From assembly GCF_905404315.1 (NCBI RefSeq), contig NC_066292.1:8246001-8310000 (forward strand): DNA of 64,000 bases, in the 5' to 3' direction. Source of the stretch: Leptidea sinapis. Taxonomy: Eukaryota > Arthropoda > Insecta > Lepidoptera > Pieridae. Every line of letters starts with the position of its first letter. Within the stretch, counting starts at the first letter, position 1. Made by a program: the position numbers and the translations under genes. Of this stretch, positions 32,175 through 43,134 are shown one piece after another. The notes beneath the pieces were generated by a model. It searched no databases. It was not told the DNA's origin and saw nothing but the letters and a program-made list of their open reading frames with translations.

Positions 32175-32444
32175 TCTAATATATAAAATTCTCGTGTCAT
32201 GGTGTTAAACTTTGAACTCTTCCGAAACGGCTTGACCGATTCTCATGAAATTTTGAGTGCATATTGGGTAGGTCTGAGAATCGGACAACATTTATTTTTC
32301 ATTCCCCTAAATGTTAAGGGTGGTCCACACGAATTTTTTTTACATTTTTTTTTAAATTTGTATGATTATGAGTCAGCATTAAAAAATACATACAACTTCA
32401 AATTTTCACCCATCTACGATCAACAGTTACTTTTGTATAGCTAG
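32175..32444 (+). mobile_element. Helitron-like, family 1 (copy b)
   Basis: Starts TCTAATATATAAAATTCTCG and ends at 'gtatagctag' followed by T. Compared with 36623-36942 it lacks ~45 bp just inside the 3' end (from 'cgcgattttaatatcgg' to 'gctgggt'). Confidence 0.75.
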
Positions 32445-32748
32445 TTTTATTATATAAGATTGATATGCAAAAAGCGGAAGTAATTTAATAAAACGAATAG
32501 ATTTTCATTACATATGGTACAATATTATTGACAAGTCCCCACACAAGACCCGCTTGTCAGAATGGGACAGATGAAAGGACACAATCACAAATGTATAGAC
32601 ATTGCAATCGAAAGTTATAATGGTGTCATTTGTAGCATGTGCCATATTTCGGCTTTGATTTTGTTTGGCTGAACCATAAAATCCATAAAAAAAAACAACA
32701 ATAATACCATTCAATTCCATATTGTAATATCGTTTACTTAATCTTCAA
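32445..32748. other. Unassigned
   Basis: No recognised signal. Confidence 0.4.
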
Positions 32749-33093
32749 TCTATACTAATATTATAAAGCTGCAGTGTTTGTTTGTTTGTTTGAACGCGCT
32801 AATCTCTGGTACTACTGGTCCGATTTAAATAATTCTTTCAGTGTTGGGTAGTCCATTTATCGAGGAAGGCTATAGGCTATGTTTTTTTTTCAAAATTAGG
32901 GATCCGTAACAAAATTGCTATTTTGTAACACAAGGTGTAAAATCGAAAACCTATTTTTGCGTGCGCTGCAAAAACTATTGACATTAGAACAAAATGATGT
33001 ACAGGCTATAATATAGGCAATATTTTATTACTTATAAAACTATCGCGTGAATTATACTTTATATGGCAAAACAACGTTTGCCGAGTCAGCTAG
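32749..33093 (+). mobile_element. Helitron-like, family 2 (copy a)
   Basis: 345 bp, from TCTATACTAATATTATAAAG to 'caacgtttgccgagtcagctag', split here as CAACGTTTGCCG plus AGTCAGCTAG, followed by T. The 5' TC, 3' CTAG and insertion between A/C-rich and T contexts fit Helitrons. It shares ends with 52749-53093. Confidence 0.75.
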
Positions 33094-33459
33094 TGCTATA
33101 ATAAACCTTCGCTATAAGTCTGCGTTTAATAAAAGATTTAAATTTATATTTATTGATAATTCAGATACACTTTTTGGTAATTTATTAAAATTTAAAACCA
33201 ATCAAAATAATTGTTTATTTTACAGAGCCTAGTTTGGGGCACTATAAGCTTGTAGTTATTTCTAGAGTTTAAATTATGTTTGTCGCTTATTTTACTGTAA
33301 AAATTATAATGTTTTTGTACGTGCAGGAGATTGCTATAAATATATAGGCCGTACATGGTTATAATATGAATATCTTTGAATTTTACCCTTACATATTCTC
33401 GTGGGCTCGTTTGGTATATGGCACGTACAGCAATAGTTCCTTAATAGCACTATATATGA
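33094..33459. other. Unassigned
   Basis: A 61-codon frame at 33047-33232 is F/N/K-rich and unrecognised. Otherwise no signal. Confidence 0.4.
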
Positions 33460-33904
33460 TACTACATATGATACTAAAAGTAAAATGAATCATTGGATAT
33501 ATCCAATTATGTTCTATACATATTGCTTGCCGCGGTTTTGTTCGGCATCAGGCATGTTTGCTGAAGCACGAACGGATGATTTCTATGCCAGCATAAGGAA
33601 AAGGACGTCATCCGTCCTGGCAAGGGTGCGTTCGAGCTCAAACAGTATTCTGAATATGATAGCGGGAAAACTGGATTCACCAATGCTGCAACGATTCGTT
33701 CAAGTTCTTTTCCGAACACACAAAAAAAACACACTGTCTCAGATTGTTATCAAAGTTATCCTATGTTTTAATTATGTATTAAGAATAAATAATATTATAT
33801 TGAGCAAATTGTAGACATTGTAATATACTAACATAGTTTTTGAAGCCTGTTACTAACAAAATATGGGCCTCTGTTGCCCCAATAAAGAAATTTATTATTA
33901 TTAT
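33460..33904 (+). pseudogene. LINE ORF2 C-terminus with TTATTATTA tail
   Basis: The frame 33485-33814 contains CLPRFCSASGMFAEARTDDF, YASIRKRTSSVLARVRSSSN and LNMIAGKLDSP. The 'LPRxCSASxMFAEA ... IRKR ... SSN' pattern is a conserved C-terminal feature of a LINE family (CR1/L2-type) in lepidopteran genomes. A 3' UTR with 'ccaataaagaaatttattatt' ends in a short TTA tail. Confidence 0.65.
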
Positions 33905-34010
33905 ATAAGGACATCTCACTCGCAATCTGATAGTGGAACGGCAAAAGTGTGCTTAAAGACAATGTAAGCACATTTTTCTCCTTAGTAATGTGTCAACTGT
34001 CAAACCAATC
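33905..34010 (+). repeat. Dispersed hairpin-bearing repeat, copy 2
   Basis: Same core as 31978-32085, including 'aaaagtgtgcttaaagacaa' and 'tgtaagcaca', with one mismatch in the right hairpin arm. Confidence 0.6.
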
Positions 34011-34202
34011 AAACCTGAACTCATAAATGTTTTACATTGCTGCTTATTGAATAAAGTATTTTAAACAACTAGAGTAAATGCGGCAATGTATAGATATAGC
34101 TTATTATGGTGTAATCTGTGAATCTGTGTTCCATGAAGGTCTAGGATAGTTAGCACACCTATAAACCGAGAATACCCTATCGTACGCATGTTTGCATATA
34201 CA

Positions 34203-34262
34203 CCCTCTCTCTCTCTCTCTAACACACACACACACACACATACATATACACACACACACACA
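34203..34262. repeat. (CT)n/(CA)n microsatellite
   Basis: A CT run followed by a CA run with a TACATATA interruption. It directly borders the target site of the R1-clade LINE. Confidence 0.95.
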
Positions 34263-34271
34263 TTTACCTCT

Positions 34272-36216
34272 GTATCACGTGCTTGCCATAAGATTGGTAA
34301 TAAAATGGCTCCTGGGCCTGATGGCATCCCTAATGTAGCCCTTAAATGTGCTATCAAATCTTCGCCCGCTTTTTTTATCGATCTTTTCAACACCTGTCTT
34401 AAAAGTGGCACTTTTCCTGCAAAATGGAAGCTCCAAAAACTTGTCCTCATCGTACCGCCCACTGTGCATGCTGGACAGTATAGGGAAGACTTTTGAACGC
34501 ATCATCCTCTACAGAATCGATGTCATAGCAGAGCCTCAACTGGCAGACAACCAATATGGCTTCCGTAAGGGTCGATCCACCCACGATGCTGTTACCCGGA
34601 TTGTAAGAACAGCAAAACAAGCAATCTCTGGCTCTAGGTGGAAAGGAGAGACTAAGAAATACTGCCTCGTGGCCACCTTAGACATCAAAAATGCATTCAA
34701 TTCAGCCCGCTGGAAGGTTATTATGTACCGTCTCGCTGAAATGAATGTCCCGATGTATTTACAAAGAATAGTGGCCAGCTATTTCTCAAACAGGGTCCTT
34801 GAATATGAGACCGAGTCTGGACTATTACAATACCAGATCACAGGAGGCGTCCCCCAAGGCTCTGTGTTGGGCCCGCTGTTTTGGAACATAATGTACCATG
34901 GGCTATTAAAACAGGATCTTCCACTCGATACAGAACTTGTTGCCTTTGCAGATGACTTGGCTATTGTCATCGTATCAGAACACGTGGAGGAAATTAAGTG
35001 GATATTTGATGAGACCTTTGGTGTAGTGCGTAAATGGATGGACCAAGTAGGCCTTAAGCTCGCAGAGCACAAAACTGAAGCCGTCCTCATCACCAGTAGA
35101 AAAAGAATAGAAACAGTATCGTTAAAAGTAGGAAACTACGAGATCGCCTCTCAACCTTTCATACGATACCTCGGGTTGATGATACGCACATGCCTTAATT
35201 TTAAGAAGCAGGCCGAGTGTGCTGCAGACAAAGCGTCTGCCGTGGTACCAAAGCTAGCCAGGCTCATGCCAAATGTAGGTGGTCCAAAACAAAAAAGAAG
35301 AAGGGTTCTTGCATCGGTAGTTACGTCAATACTGATGTACGGAGTAGCCACCTGGTGAGAAGCACTAGCAAAGCAAGAGGTACAACGTAAAGTCACAACA
35401 GTTTACAGACTGAGTGCTCTCCGAGTAGCCAGCGCTTTCCGTACGGGCGAAGCTGCATTTGTTATAGCTGGAACCCTACCCCCAGACATACTGGCTGAAG
35501 AACGTAGAGCGATGTTTCATCACAGGAAGACGGAAACCTCAATGTTGCCAGCTGAACACAAAAGCAAACAAAAACAGAAGAGTTTGCAACGATGGCAAGA
35601 ACGCTGGGTACTTCAAGTAAGGGACGTTGGACCTACCGCCTGATACCCGAAATTGCGCCATGGGTTAACCGCAAGCATGGGGAGGTTAACTACTACCTGA
35701 CCCAGATGATCTCTGGCCACGGATGTTACAGACAGTACCTCCACAGATTTAAACACGAGGACTCCCCAGATTGCCCAAACTGCACAGACGCAATCGAAGA
35801 TGCGAATCATGTATTTTTTAAATGCCATCAATAAATAACCGCTCGGGACAAATGGGAGAAGACAGTAGGTACAAACATTACACCTGATAACCTTATCAGC
35901 GTAATGATTACTTCTGAAGTAGCATGGGATGCAACTAGTGCATACGCGGCAGAAATACTAAAAGACTTGCGTAGGTTAGAGAGGGCAAGAAAAGCCACTG
36001 TAGTAAATTTATAGTTTTTAGTTGGAAATAGCAAAAGCTAGATTCTCCCCCCGTGAAGAAATGCCTTGCGGCGATTCCATGGGGGCTAAGGAGATAGAAG
36101 AAGAGGCGGTTTTTTAGTCGGTATTGGCCTTCAAACTGAGCCCGACATACGAGATCAATACGATCTTGATCTTATGATACGTAAAAGTATTTTTCCCCTC
36201 AGAAAAAAAAAAAAAA
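34272..36216 (+). mobile_element. R1-clade-like LINE, 5'-truncated, with 13-bp target duplication
   Basis: CACATTTACCTCT occurs immediately before the element (34259-34271) and immediately after its poly(A) (36217-36229). This fixes both ends: about 1.95 kb inserted next to a CA microsatellite. R1-clade LINEs include families that target simple repeats, but here the duplicated site lies just outside the CA run. Confidence 0.85.
34293..36014 (+). pseudogene. R1-clade-like reverse transcriptase with C-terminal zinc knuckle
   Basis: Motifs in order: KMAPGPDGIPNVALK (34302-), a ~27-bp deletion plus frameshift at 34449, SSYRPLCMLDSIGKTFERI, NQYGFRKGRSTHDA, CLVATLDIKNAFNSA (motif A), GGVPQGSVLGPLFWNI (motif B), VAFADDLAIV (motif C, FADD at 34945-34956), IRYLGLMI. 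A TGA at 35356-35358 interrupts; the frame resumes with EALAKQEVQRKVTTVYRLSA, shifts near 35600, then CPNCTDAIEDANHVFFKC (CX2CX8HX4C knuckle), a TAA at 35832 and a final stop near 36014. GPDGIP, the motif set and the C-terminal CCHC place it with R1-type elements. Three or more lesions make it inactive. Confidence 0.85.
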
Positions 36217-36444
36217 CACATTTACCTCTATCCTTTGGAATTTCAAGATTTTTAGTCACTGTGTAAAAGTGGAATCCTGGTGACCAGTAATATAGGTATT
36301 TTATTACCTACCACAGGCACCAGCGATCCACGACCAAAACTTATGTATCCCCTGTATTTTTATATATAAAAGTTATTATTATCATATTGCGACTTTGTTT
36401 TTATACGACGTGATTTGTCTATATGTATAGAATGTCAATGTCAT
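36217..36444. other. Flank; unassigned
   Basis: Begins with the downstream copy of the LINE target duplication; otherwise no signal. Confidence 0.4.
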
Positions 36445-36590
36445 TGGCGCAAAAAAAGAATGCTGGGAGAGTTTCTTGCGCCGCTTCTTCTCTCTAAGAG
36501 CGCCATTTGTTTCCGAAGCGGTGAAATAAGATCAAGACAATTCTAAAAGAATCCATTTTGAGAAAATCAATGCCTTTTATGCCTTTTTTA
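36445..36590 (+). mobile_element. Jockey-like 3' UTR, solo fragment
   Basis: 'ggcgcaaaaaaagaatgctg', 'gcgccgcttcttctctct', 'agagcgccatttg', 'ccgaagcggtg' and 'atgccttttatgcctttt' match 9700-9880. No coding part. Confidence 0.8.
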
Positions 36591-36622
36591 TAAAAAAAAA
36601 TGTTTATTAATGTTGATATAAA

Positions 36623-36942
36623 TCTTATATATAAAATTCTCGTGTCACAATGTTCGTTCCCGTACTCCTCCGAAACGGCTTGACCGATTCTCATGAAATT
36701 TTGTGAGCATATTGAGTAGGTCTGATAATCGGCCAACATCTATTTTTCATACCCCTAAGTAATAAGGGTTGTTCACCCTTAATTTTTTTTTTAATTTTTG
36801 GACGAAATTTTTTGTTTTTATTTTTTTTATAATGTGGCATTAAAAATACATACAGCTTCAAATTTTCACCCATCTACGATCAACAGTTACTTTTGTATCG
36901 CGATTTTAATATCGGCAATACAACTTTTGCTGGGTCAGCTAG
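36623..36942 (+). mobile_element. Helitron-like, family 1 (copy c, most complete)
   Basis: 320 bp from TCTTATATATAAAATTCTCG to 'gctgggtcagctag' followed by T. The 5' TC and 3' CTAG are intact, the body is shared with copies a and b, and there is no coding capacity. Confidence 0.8.
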
Positions 36943-37080
36943 TAATTACATAATAATAATTTATCGTATACTTGCAAAATATCGCTTAATACAATATTAA
37001 TATGTCCGGAATCATTTTCTGCACGTTATTATAATAACGGTAGCAAAGTAGCTGAACATAACTCATAAATAGCCCTGTGT
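36943..37080. other. Unassigned
   Basis: Short unremarkable AT-rich stretch. Confidence 0.35.
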
Positions 37081-37260
37081 ATTAATAAATAAATAAATAA
37101 ATATTGACACACTTTTACACAAATTATCTTGCCCCAAACTAGGCATAGGCTGTAGTACTATGGGTACAAGACAATGATATATTTATTACAATATACTTAC
37201 CAAAACATACATATTCACATCCATGACTCGGAAACAAACATTCATATTCATCATATAAAT
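37081..37260. repeat. Possible lepidopteran dispersed repeat with TAAA microsatellite
   Basis: (AATA)n at 37083-37104, then 'cacaaattatcttgcccc', 'gtactatgggtacaagacaa' and 'cacatccatgactcgg'. I recall this series as common in moth and butterfly genomes; no second copy lies in the window. Confidence 0.35.
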
Positions 37261-37291
37261 GTTTGCACCTACCTAAGAAAATATAAAAATA

Positions 37292-37584
37292 CTAGCGGAC
37301 CCGACAGACGTTGTCCTGTACACACGAGTTAAATTTGAAAAATCGGTCCAGACGTTAGGAGGAGATCACTAACATACGCAGGAGAATTATATATGGACTG
37401 TATCGAGAATCAAAAAAATCATCAAAATCGGTCCAGCCATTTAGAAGGTAGTTCAATTGTGAAAACGTCCTCGAATCCACTTAAACACATACAGAAAATT
37501 TCCCTCCTTCATTGAAATCGGACCAGCCGTTTAGGAGGAATTCACTGTCAACATACGTACAGAAGAATTATATATATATAAAGA
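37292..37584 (-). mobile_element. Helitron-like, minus strand (293 bp)
   Basis: The left end CTAGCGGACCCGACAGACG is the reversed Helitron 3' terminus. The right end 'tatatatataaaga', reversed, gives a 5' TC with an AT-rich start. Internally the motif 'aaatcggtccag(a/c)c' recurs three times (37358, 37425, 37515), a local repeat within the element. Confidence 0.65.
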
Positions 37585-37987
37585 TAAATAAGAAAATATA
37601 AACCTATCTAAGAAGTTAAACGAAAGTATTTGATGTATCAATAAAAATAATAAAATTTTTCTTCAATTTTTGATAAAATTAATATTTTAAAAGCGGTCCT
37701 TTACTATCTCAACTACAATACGATAAAAATCTATCGCGGACAAAGTTGAAGCAAGAACTAGTATATTATAAAGGTTGTGTGTATTCAAGCTAAGCTGTCA
37801 CAGTGTATCAAGTATCGAATTGAATGTGAAGTGAAGCTGAAATGTGTGTGTTTGTGTGTGTGATGGCTCGTGTAATTTTTAATAGCGGCCCTGCCCGCGG
37901 CCTCGTCAGGTGAGGATAGGTAAAAGTAAATCGAAATAAAGTCAAAGCTGATATCAAATAGCGATTCTATTTTCATTTATAATTTAA
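37585..37987. other. Unassigned
   Basis: AT-rich, with a short GT run at 37843-37861. No gene was recognised. Confidence 0.4.
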
Positions 37988-37988
37988 G

Positions 37989-38725
37989 GGGCACAATAGA
38001 ACGAAAATTTTATTATTTAAATTAACAAAAAGTGGGCACATTTGATAAATATTAGGGGTTAAAGTATGAAATTGCAGATCAAAAAATTAAATTCGTTTTT
38101 TTTTAATTTAACATATTTATTTAATCAAAATAATTACAAATATTATCTATACTTTGCTGCCATCTAATAGGATGGTCAGTTATGCCTTTGCGATAGAACT
38201 CTGGTGATTAAGATTCGAAAAACTGTGTTAAAGCATTTTGTAATATGCCGCTAATTCCTGGGCAGTTTGGCTGGGATTCGGCTTCCTCCATCTCTTTCAA
38301 TTCATTGTTATTCGGTGTCATCGGTCTTCCACGTGGTTCGATCTTCAAATCCAAAATAGCACGGTGCGTTCATTAACAGTCCCGTCCCAAACGCAACTTT
38401 GATATTGCGAACTGTTTCTGCCGCGTTAGTTCCGCGTCGGAACTCGCATTCAAAAATCTCTCGAATTTTCGACGTATCCATCTATCTTGTCTAAGCTGAA
38501 AAAAAAAACAACTGAAAGTCAATAGTCAAATGTTTCACATATTTTAAAAGAAGAACTACATAGGTACTATGTGAAAAAAAAATCACTCAAAAATCTCAAA
38601 CCATGAAAGTTCTATGTTAATTCGAAGTACCTATTACAATAAAACGGCATTTACATACTTTAACAGTTATTATTTTTGACAGTTACGATGACAAAAAATT
38701 AGGGAATATTCGTTCTATTGTGGTG
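37989..38725 (-). mobile_element. Internally deleted mariner element
   Basis: Inverted ends: CACAATAGAACGAA at 37992-38005 and its reverse complement at 38709-38722. The transposase lies between on the minus strand. A full mariner is about 1.3 kb; this copy is about 740 bp. The expected TA target duplication was not evident. Confidence 0.75.
38121..38481 (-). pseudogene. Mariner transposase, N- and C-terminal remnants fused
   Basis: On the minus strand the start reads MDTSKIREIFECEFRRGTNA and AETVRNIKVAFGTG, the N-terminal helix-turn-helix of mariner/SETMAR-type transposases. The end reads FFES (stop) SPEFYRKGITDHPIRWQQSI and DNICNYFD, the conserved C-terminus. The middle, including the D,D34D catalytic triad, is deleted, and at least one frameshift and two stops are present. 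Confidence 0.75.
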
Positions 38726-38944
38726 ATTCAAAATTTTGATTAAACTTGAGGAAACCCAGAAAAAACTCACTCACTCGAATTATTATACTTAAAATATATT
38801 CGCAGAGGAACATGACGGTTTCGAAACATTAAAGTTCTCGAGTTTGCGGGGATGAAGACGAGTATGTCATATGAAAAGCCAATGTCAAATATTTTATCCT
38901 AGTAGGTTTATAAAAGCACTTTCTTCAATTATCAGTTAAACATA

Positions 38945-39135
38945 CTGCTGCATACGATAAACAGATTAGACGATTAACTGATATAGATAAGACGCGAATA
39001 GTTTACTTATTATCATGGTTTTTATGGTATATTGTTTTAGGATAGTGCAGCTAATATTAATACCATCTTTGTACTTCAGAAGAAAGCTATTCGCGCTATT
39101 TATGACTTCGGTTCTGAAGAATCACTACGATCAAT
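38945..39135 (+). mobile_element. Jockey-like C-terminal fragment
   Basis: After frameshifts, ANINTIFVLQKKAIRAIYDF and GSEESLR align with ADVNTIFTLQKRAIRAIYKL of the LINE at 15433-15810. Upstream remnants of the 'TARLVYFSYFHSLMTYGI' segment are degraded by stops. Confidence 0.65.
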
Positions 39136-39139
39136 CACA

Positions 39140-40375
39140 TTTCTTCTGTTTTTTAACCAGTGTTTTCCTTACAAAACTATAAAATTAAATATAAGCAATA
39201 TAAGACCAAAATGGATAACTAAGGGATTAAGAAAATCCTGCAACACAAAACGTCAACTTATGCATCAATATTACATAAACAAAAACAATACTAGAAACAT
39301 TAAATATAAAAACAATTATAAGCAATATAGTAACATTCTTAAGAAATGCATATACAATGCCAAAACAAATAGTAGCGAACGATATATAAAGAATTCAAGA
39401 AATAAAGGTAAAGCAGTCTGGAATCTCATCAAAGATAAAGTTGATGTAAATATAACAACCAAAAATTTTGACAAGATTATACATAATGGCAAAACTATAC
39501 AAAACCCAAATGATATTGCAAATGAATTTAATGATTATTTTATAAATAGGAGTAAGAATGTTAATGGAATAAAACCAGACTACAAATTAATAAATACGGT
39601 AAATTCCTACATATTCTTGGCTCACTGTACGGAAAACGAGGTAATAATAGCAATCAACTCTTTAAATAACACCAAGGCTTTTGGTAACTATACATTAGTT
39701 AAAAATCTGATATCAAAAATAGATCAAAAAATTAGAGTAACAGCAGTATTCTTTGATATGACCCAAGCTTTTGACTGTGTCGACTTCGAAATTCTCATAA
39801 ACAAATGTAATTTATATGAGCTTAGGGGTATCACTACAAAATGCCTGGAAAGTTATATTAAAAATAGGCAACAGTGTGTCCAGATTGAAAAGATTGACGG
39901 AAGATCAAATATAGTACGATATGAATCAAATTGGAATCAAACTAAAGCCGGGGTACCTCAGGGCAGTGTAATTGGACCATTATTATTTCTACTATATATC
40001 AACGACCTACCAAATATTACAGAAAATAAGTGTGTGTTATATGCTGATGACATTAAAATAATTATCCCTGACACAAACTCAAAAAGATCATACGACTCGG
40101 TCATAAATGATGAAATCATGAAAATCGGCAAATGGTTAGAAAATAACAATTTAAATATTAATATAATAAAAACAAAACTTATACAATTTAAAAATTATAA
40201 TACCATTTATCCACCCCTTAGAAACATAACATACAATGAAATTAAAATTGATGAGGTTGAAAATACCAAATTCTTAGGCATAATAATGGATAATAATTGT
40301 AATTGGAAAGTTCACGTTGAATCATTATGCAAACGTCTTAGTAAGTTTGTTTTGGCAATAAGGAGAATAAAATAA
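39140..40375 (+). pseudogene. Jockey-like reverse transcriptase with in-frame palm deletion
   Basis: Open from 39260 (and readable from 39140: FNQCFPYKTIKLNI, RPKWITKGLRKSC) to a TAA at 40373-40375. Counting from 39260, residues 1-135 are the linker upstream of the RT (KGKAVWNLIKDK, NEFNDYFI). At about residues 141-144 (AFG/NYTL) some 100-120 residues of the RT fingers are missing. VTAVFFDMTQAFDCVD (motif A, 160-175), GVPQGSVIGPLLFLLYINDL (motif B, 231-250) and YADD (motif C, 261-264) are intact. Past the TAA a +1 shift continues SEKAALTAYHAYVESIIRYG. The frame survives the deletion, but the enzyme lacks essential fingers motifs. Confidence 0.8.
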
Positions 40376-40755
40376 AACTATATCGGAAAAAGCGGCTTTA
40401 ACGGCTTACCATGCTTACGTAGAATCTATAATTAGGTATGGTATATTATGGGGTAACTCAACAGTAATAAAGAGAGGTATCGTCAAATAGGAATTTCTCA
40501 TCTAAATTGAAAATATACCTTAGTAAAAACAGCTTTTATTCATTAGACGAATATTTTCAACTAAAACTTGACTATATACTATATAATACTGCTAATAATC
40601 GTTTGTTAAATTGATATTATTGTTACTAATGATTTAGAAATGTATTTTATAAAATTTGCACGTTATAAATATGGCAAACATGTACTTTATAATACTTATG
40701 TAACATCAATCTAACATGTGCAAATAAAAACTTTGACTTTGAGAAACATTGAAAA
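39140..40755 (+). mobile_element. Jockey-like LINE with internal deletion
   Basis: Extends from the endonuclease-RT linker through the RT to an A-rich 3' end near 40740 ('caaataaaaactttgactttga'). It lies directly beside the previous Jockey fragment but the two do not overlap in the protein, so they are probably separate insertions. Confidence 0.75.
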
Positions 40756-40764
40756 AATAAAACA

Positions 40765-41180
40765 TTTTAAATGTTGGGTATTATATTTAAATATATTCTT
40801 GATAATGTTATGTATGTACATAGGCACATAAGCAAGTTTTGCTAGAGGCTGTCATAACCATAATGTTAACACCAGAAACAAACATAAACTTGTTATGCCT
40901 ACTAAAACTGGTAAGTCTAGTTATAAAGTCTTTTGTGAAGTGACCTATATGCTTTTTCAACATGATCCCAGAAAAAGTTCAAAACAAATGTATAATACGA
41001 AATTCAAATAAATTTTTAAAAGACGTTTGTGTGGTAATACCACAGATGCGAATGAAGCTATCACCATCAGGCTATTTCGGTCATAAATTTGATTGTATCG
41101 AAATTTTGTATAAAATAAAAAGAAGATCGTTCTTCTCAAGTCTGATTTTCGAATGGATGGTAGTTTCTTGACTTTCAATA
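40765..41180 (+). mobile_element. LINE C-terminal fragment
   Basis: Traces across frames: MYVHRHISKF, then RNKHKLVMPT, KTGKSSYKVF, and FKRRLCG. This is the C-terminal region of a Jockey-like ORF2 (compare 54060-54340). Heavily degraded. Confidence 0.5.
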
Positions 41181-41304
41181 AGTGATTTCATATCCTATTT
41201 TGATTAGAAATGTTTGAATTTGAAATACACTACCACCGCGATTTATAAAGCTGTTTTTGTTGAAAATATTCTACGAGAACTCAAAAATTGCTCTATAAAA
41301 AAAC

Positions 41305-41480
41305 AACGTTTAAAAAAACCGACTTCAAAAAGTGAAAAGTATGAAATAATTAAAGATATAATTTAAACACCTCTTATGCAAACCTTTAATGTTAATAAAA
41401 TACTACCTATTGATAGGGTTTAAGTTGGTGAATGCCCATTGGGTTGTTTTGTTCTAGACGAAGCTATCCCGCTCAAAGTC
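41305..41480 (+). mobile_element. Foldback element, half-copy
   Basis: Repeats one arm of 17010-17385: 'tttaaaaaaaccgacttcaa', 'cacctcttatgcaaacc', 'ttaataaaatac', 'tattgataggg', then a loop fragment 'agctatcccgctcaaagtca'. The second arm is missing. Confidence 0.75.
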
Positions 41481-41544
41481 ACTCGTGGCGAGTGTAGGTA
41501 CCTGCTATTATATTTGGCTTTTTGAAGTTAGTATACACCTAGAA

Positions 41545-41655
41545 TTCGCGTCATCATCGTCGGCGGAATCAGGTGAAACAGCTCTTCGGAACAATCCTTG
41601 TGATAAATGCGGTAGAAGACACACAATGAAACCCGAAGTCTCTAATAACGCTCAG
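41545..41655 (-). mobile_element. LINE-A internal fragment, minus strand
   Basis: 'gcggaatcaggtgaaacagc', 'tcttcggaacaatcc', 'gataaatgcggtagaagaca' and 'cacaatgaa' match the antisense of LINE-A at 26640-26740 and 48725-48800. Confidence 0.7.
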
Positions 41656-41977
41656 TACTGTCTTGTGTTCTTGTCAGTACAACAATATTATCTATATTAT
41701 TTAACTATTAAGTTACTAAGCACTGAAACTTGTGCAAGCCACTCGTTTCTGGTTTCGTGAGTTTCTAAAATATCAAACATTGTATTGGCGGCGAGTGCAT
41801 GGTGGTGGGTGATGAGTGAACAAACACGGTGAACAAACAGTCGATCTTAGGTGATCAACCAGAGAAGCGCTCGTGTTACCATTCGGTGTGTACAATCGAG
41901 TACACAATTATTAAACAAAACATTATGTAAAATCAAAGCTGAAAGTTTGTTACCTAATACGTATAATAAACAGTAAT

Positions 41978-42172
41978 TAGCTAGGGAAATTACTGGGCAA
42001 ATGAGACTTCACATCTTATGTCTCAAGGTGACAAGCGCAGTTGTAGCGCCGCTCATATTTTTTGGGTATTTCAAGAATCCTAAGCGGCACTGCATTGTAA
42101 TGGGCAGGGCCCATCAATTACCATCAGCTGAAGGTCCGGCTCGTCGCGTCCCTTATTGTCATAAAAAAAATT
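41978..42172 (+). mobile_element. SINE-M copy E, 5'-truncated
   Basis: Starts at the family position 'gctagggaaattactgggc' and runs through the hairpin to 'ttattgtcataaaaaaa'. It lacks the first ~115 bp. Confidence 0.85.
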
Positions 42173-43134
42173 ATGATATTTTTTATACTTATTAATTGCT
42201 ACTACTTGCATTGAATATTTTCGACCGTGTGCTTAACCCGTGATAAGGTTGTAATTGATATAAGACAAATAAAAATAAATTAAAAAAAAATACTCTTTTT
42301 TGCAACTTCAGTTCAAAATTTTTCATTTAATTAATTACAAAGCTATATTATAATAACTGATAATTTGATAAATAAAAGATGAACATGATAAGTGACTATA
42401 GGATAGGAAGCTGGTTGTAACAGCACTAGATAGATACACGATGGGGAAATTGATTAATATTCTTTTACTACACCCATGCTTTACATCTCTATTGAAGATT
42501 CTAAAACAGTTAGCTTATTGCCAACATTAAAACACACCATGTCCTTATAACCATTACCTACATCATCCAAACGAGTATTGTAATGATATACAGTACAACA
42601 TTCTACCATCCGTTTTCATAATAACACTCCGCTGGATGATATTTGATTACTAGGATTGGCTTTTTTAATGTTAGCGGTAAGCTGACAGTAGATAAAGTCT
42701 TGTTTGCAAAAGTTGATAATTAGGTGTTAAAACACTCATGTGATACTATTATCCCACTCGGTCGTCTCATGTGATAAACCCAAATTTATGTTTTAATACC
42801 CCTTATTACACAACAGTTGCATAAATTATTATTTTATAATTACTATGCGACTGTACCAACGAATAACAACCAAATGAAATAAATCTGGCATTAGTTGCGT
42901 CACTCGCTAGAATAACAATATGAATTCGTGTGTGTGTTTGCTCACCAATCACGTCTGTAGGAGTAAGCATTATATTCTTAATGTGTTTTCCAGTTTTACA
43001 ACTTCTTAAAATTTTTCTTAATTCGTCAGTGTGTGGTGTAGCGATAGCAAAAAAATGTGTACACAAGTTTGATATGCCGATATGCACATATAGAACGTAA
43101 GAGATAATATCATTGATGAATAGTTCACAATGTC
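42173..43134. other. Unassigned AT-rich sequence
   Basis: The minus-strand frame at 42806-43087 (93 codons) has no recognisable motif. No repeat match was seen. Confidence 0.45.

Noticed and set aside
34188..34280. THTHTHT reading frame across the CA run as part of the LINE protein
   Set aside because: The element boundary is fixed at 34272 by the target duplication; the frame upstream is microsatellite.
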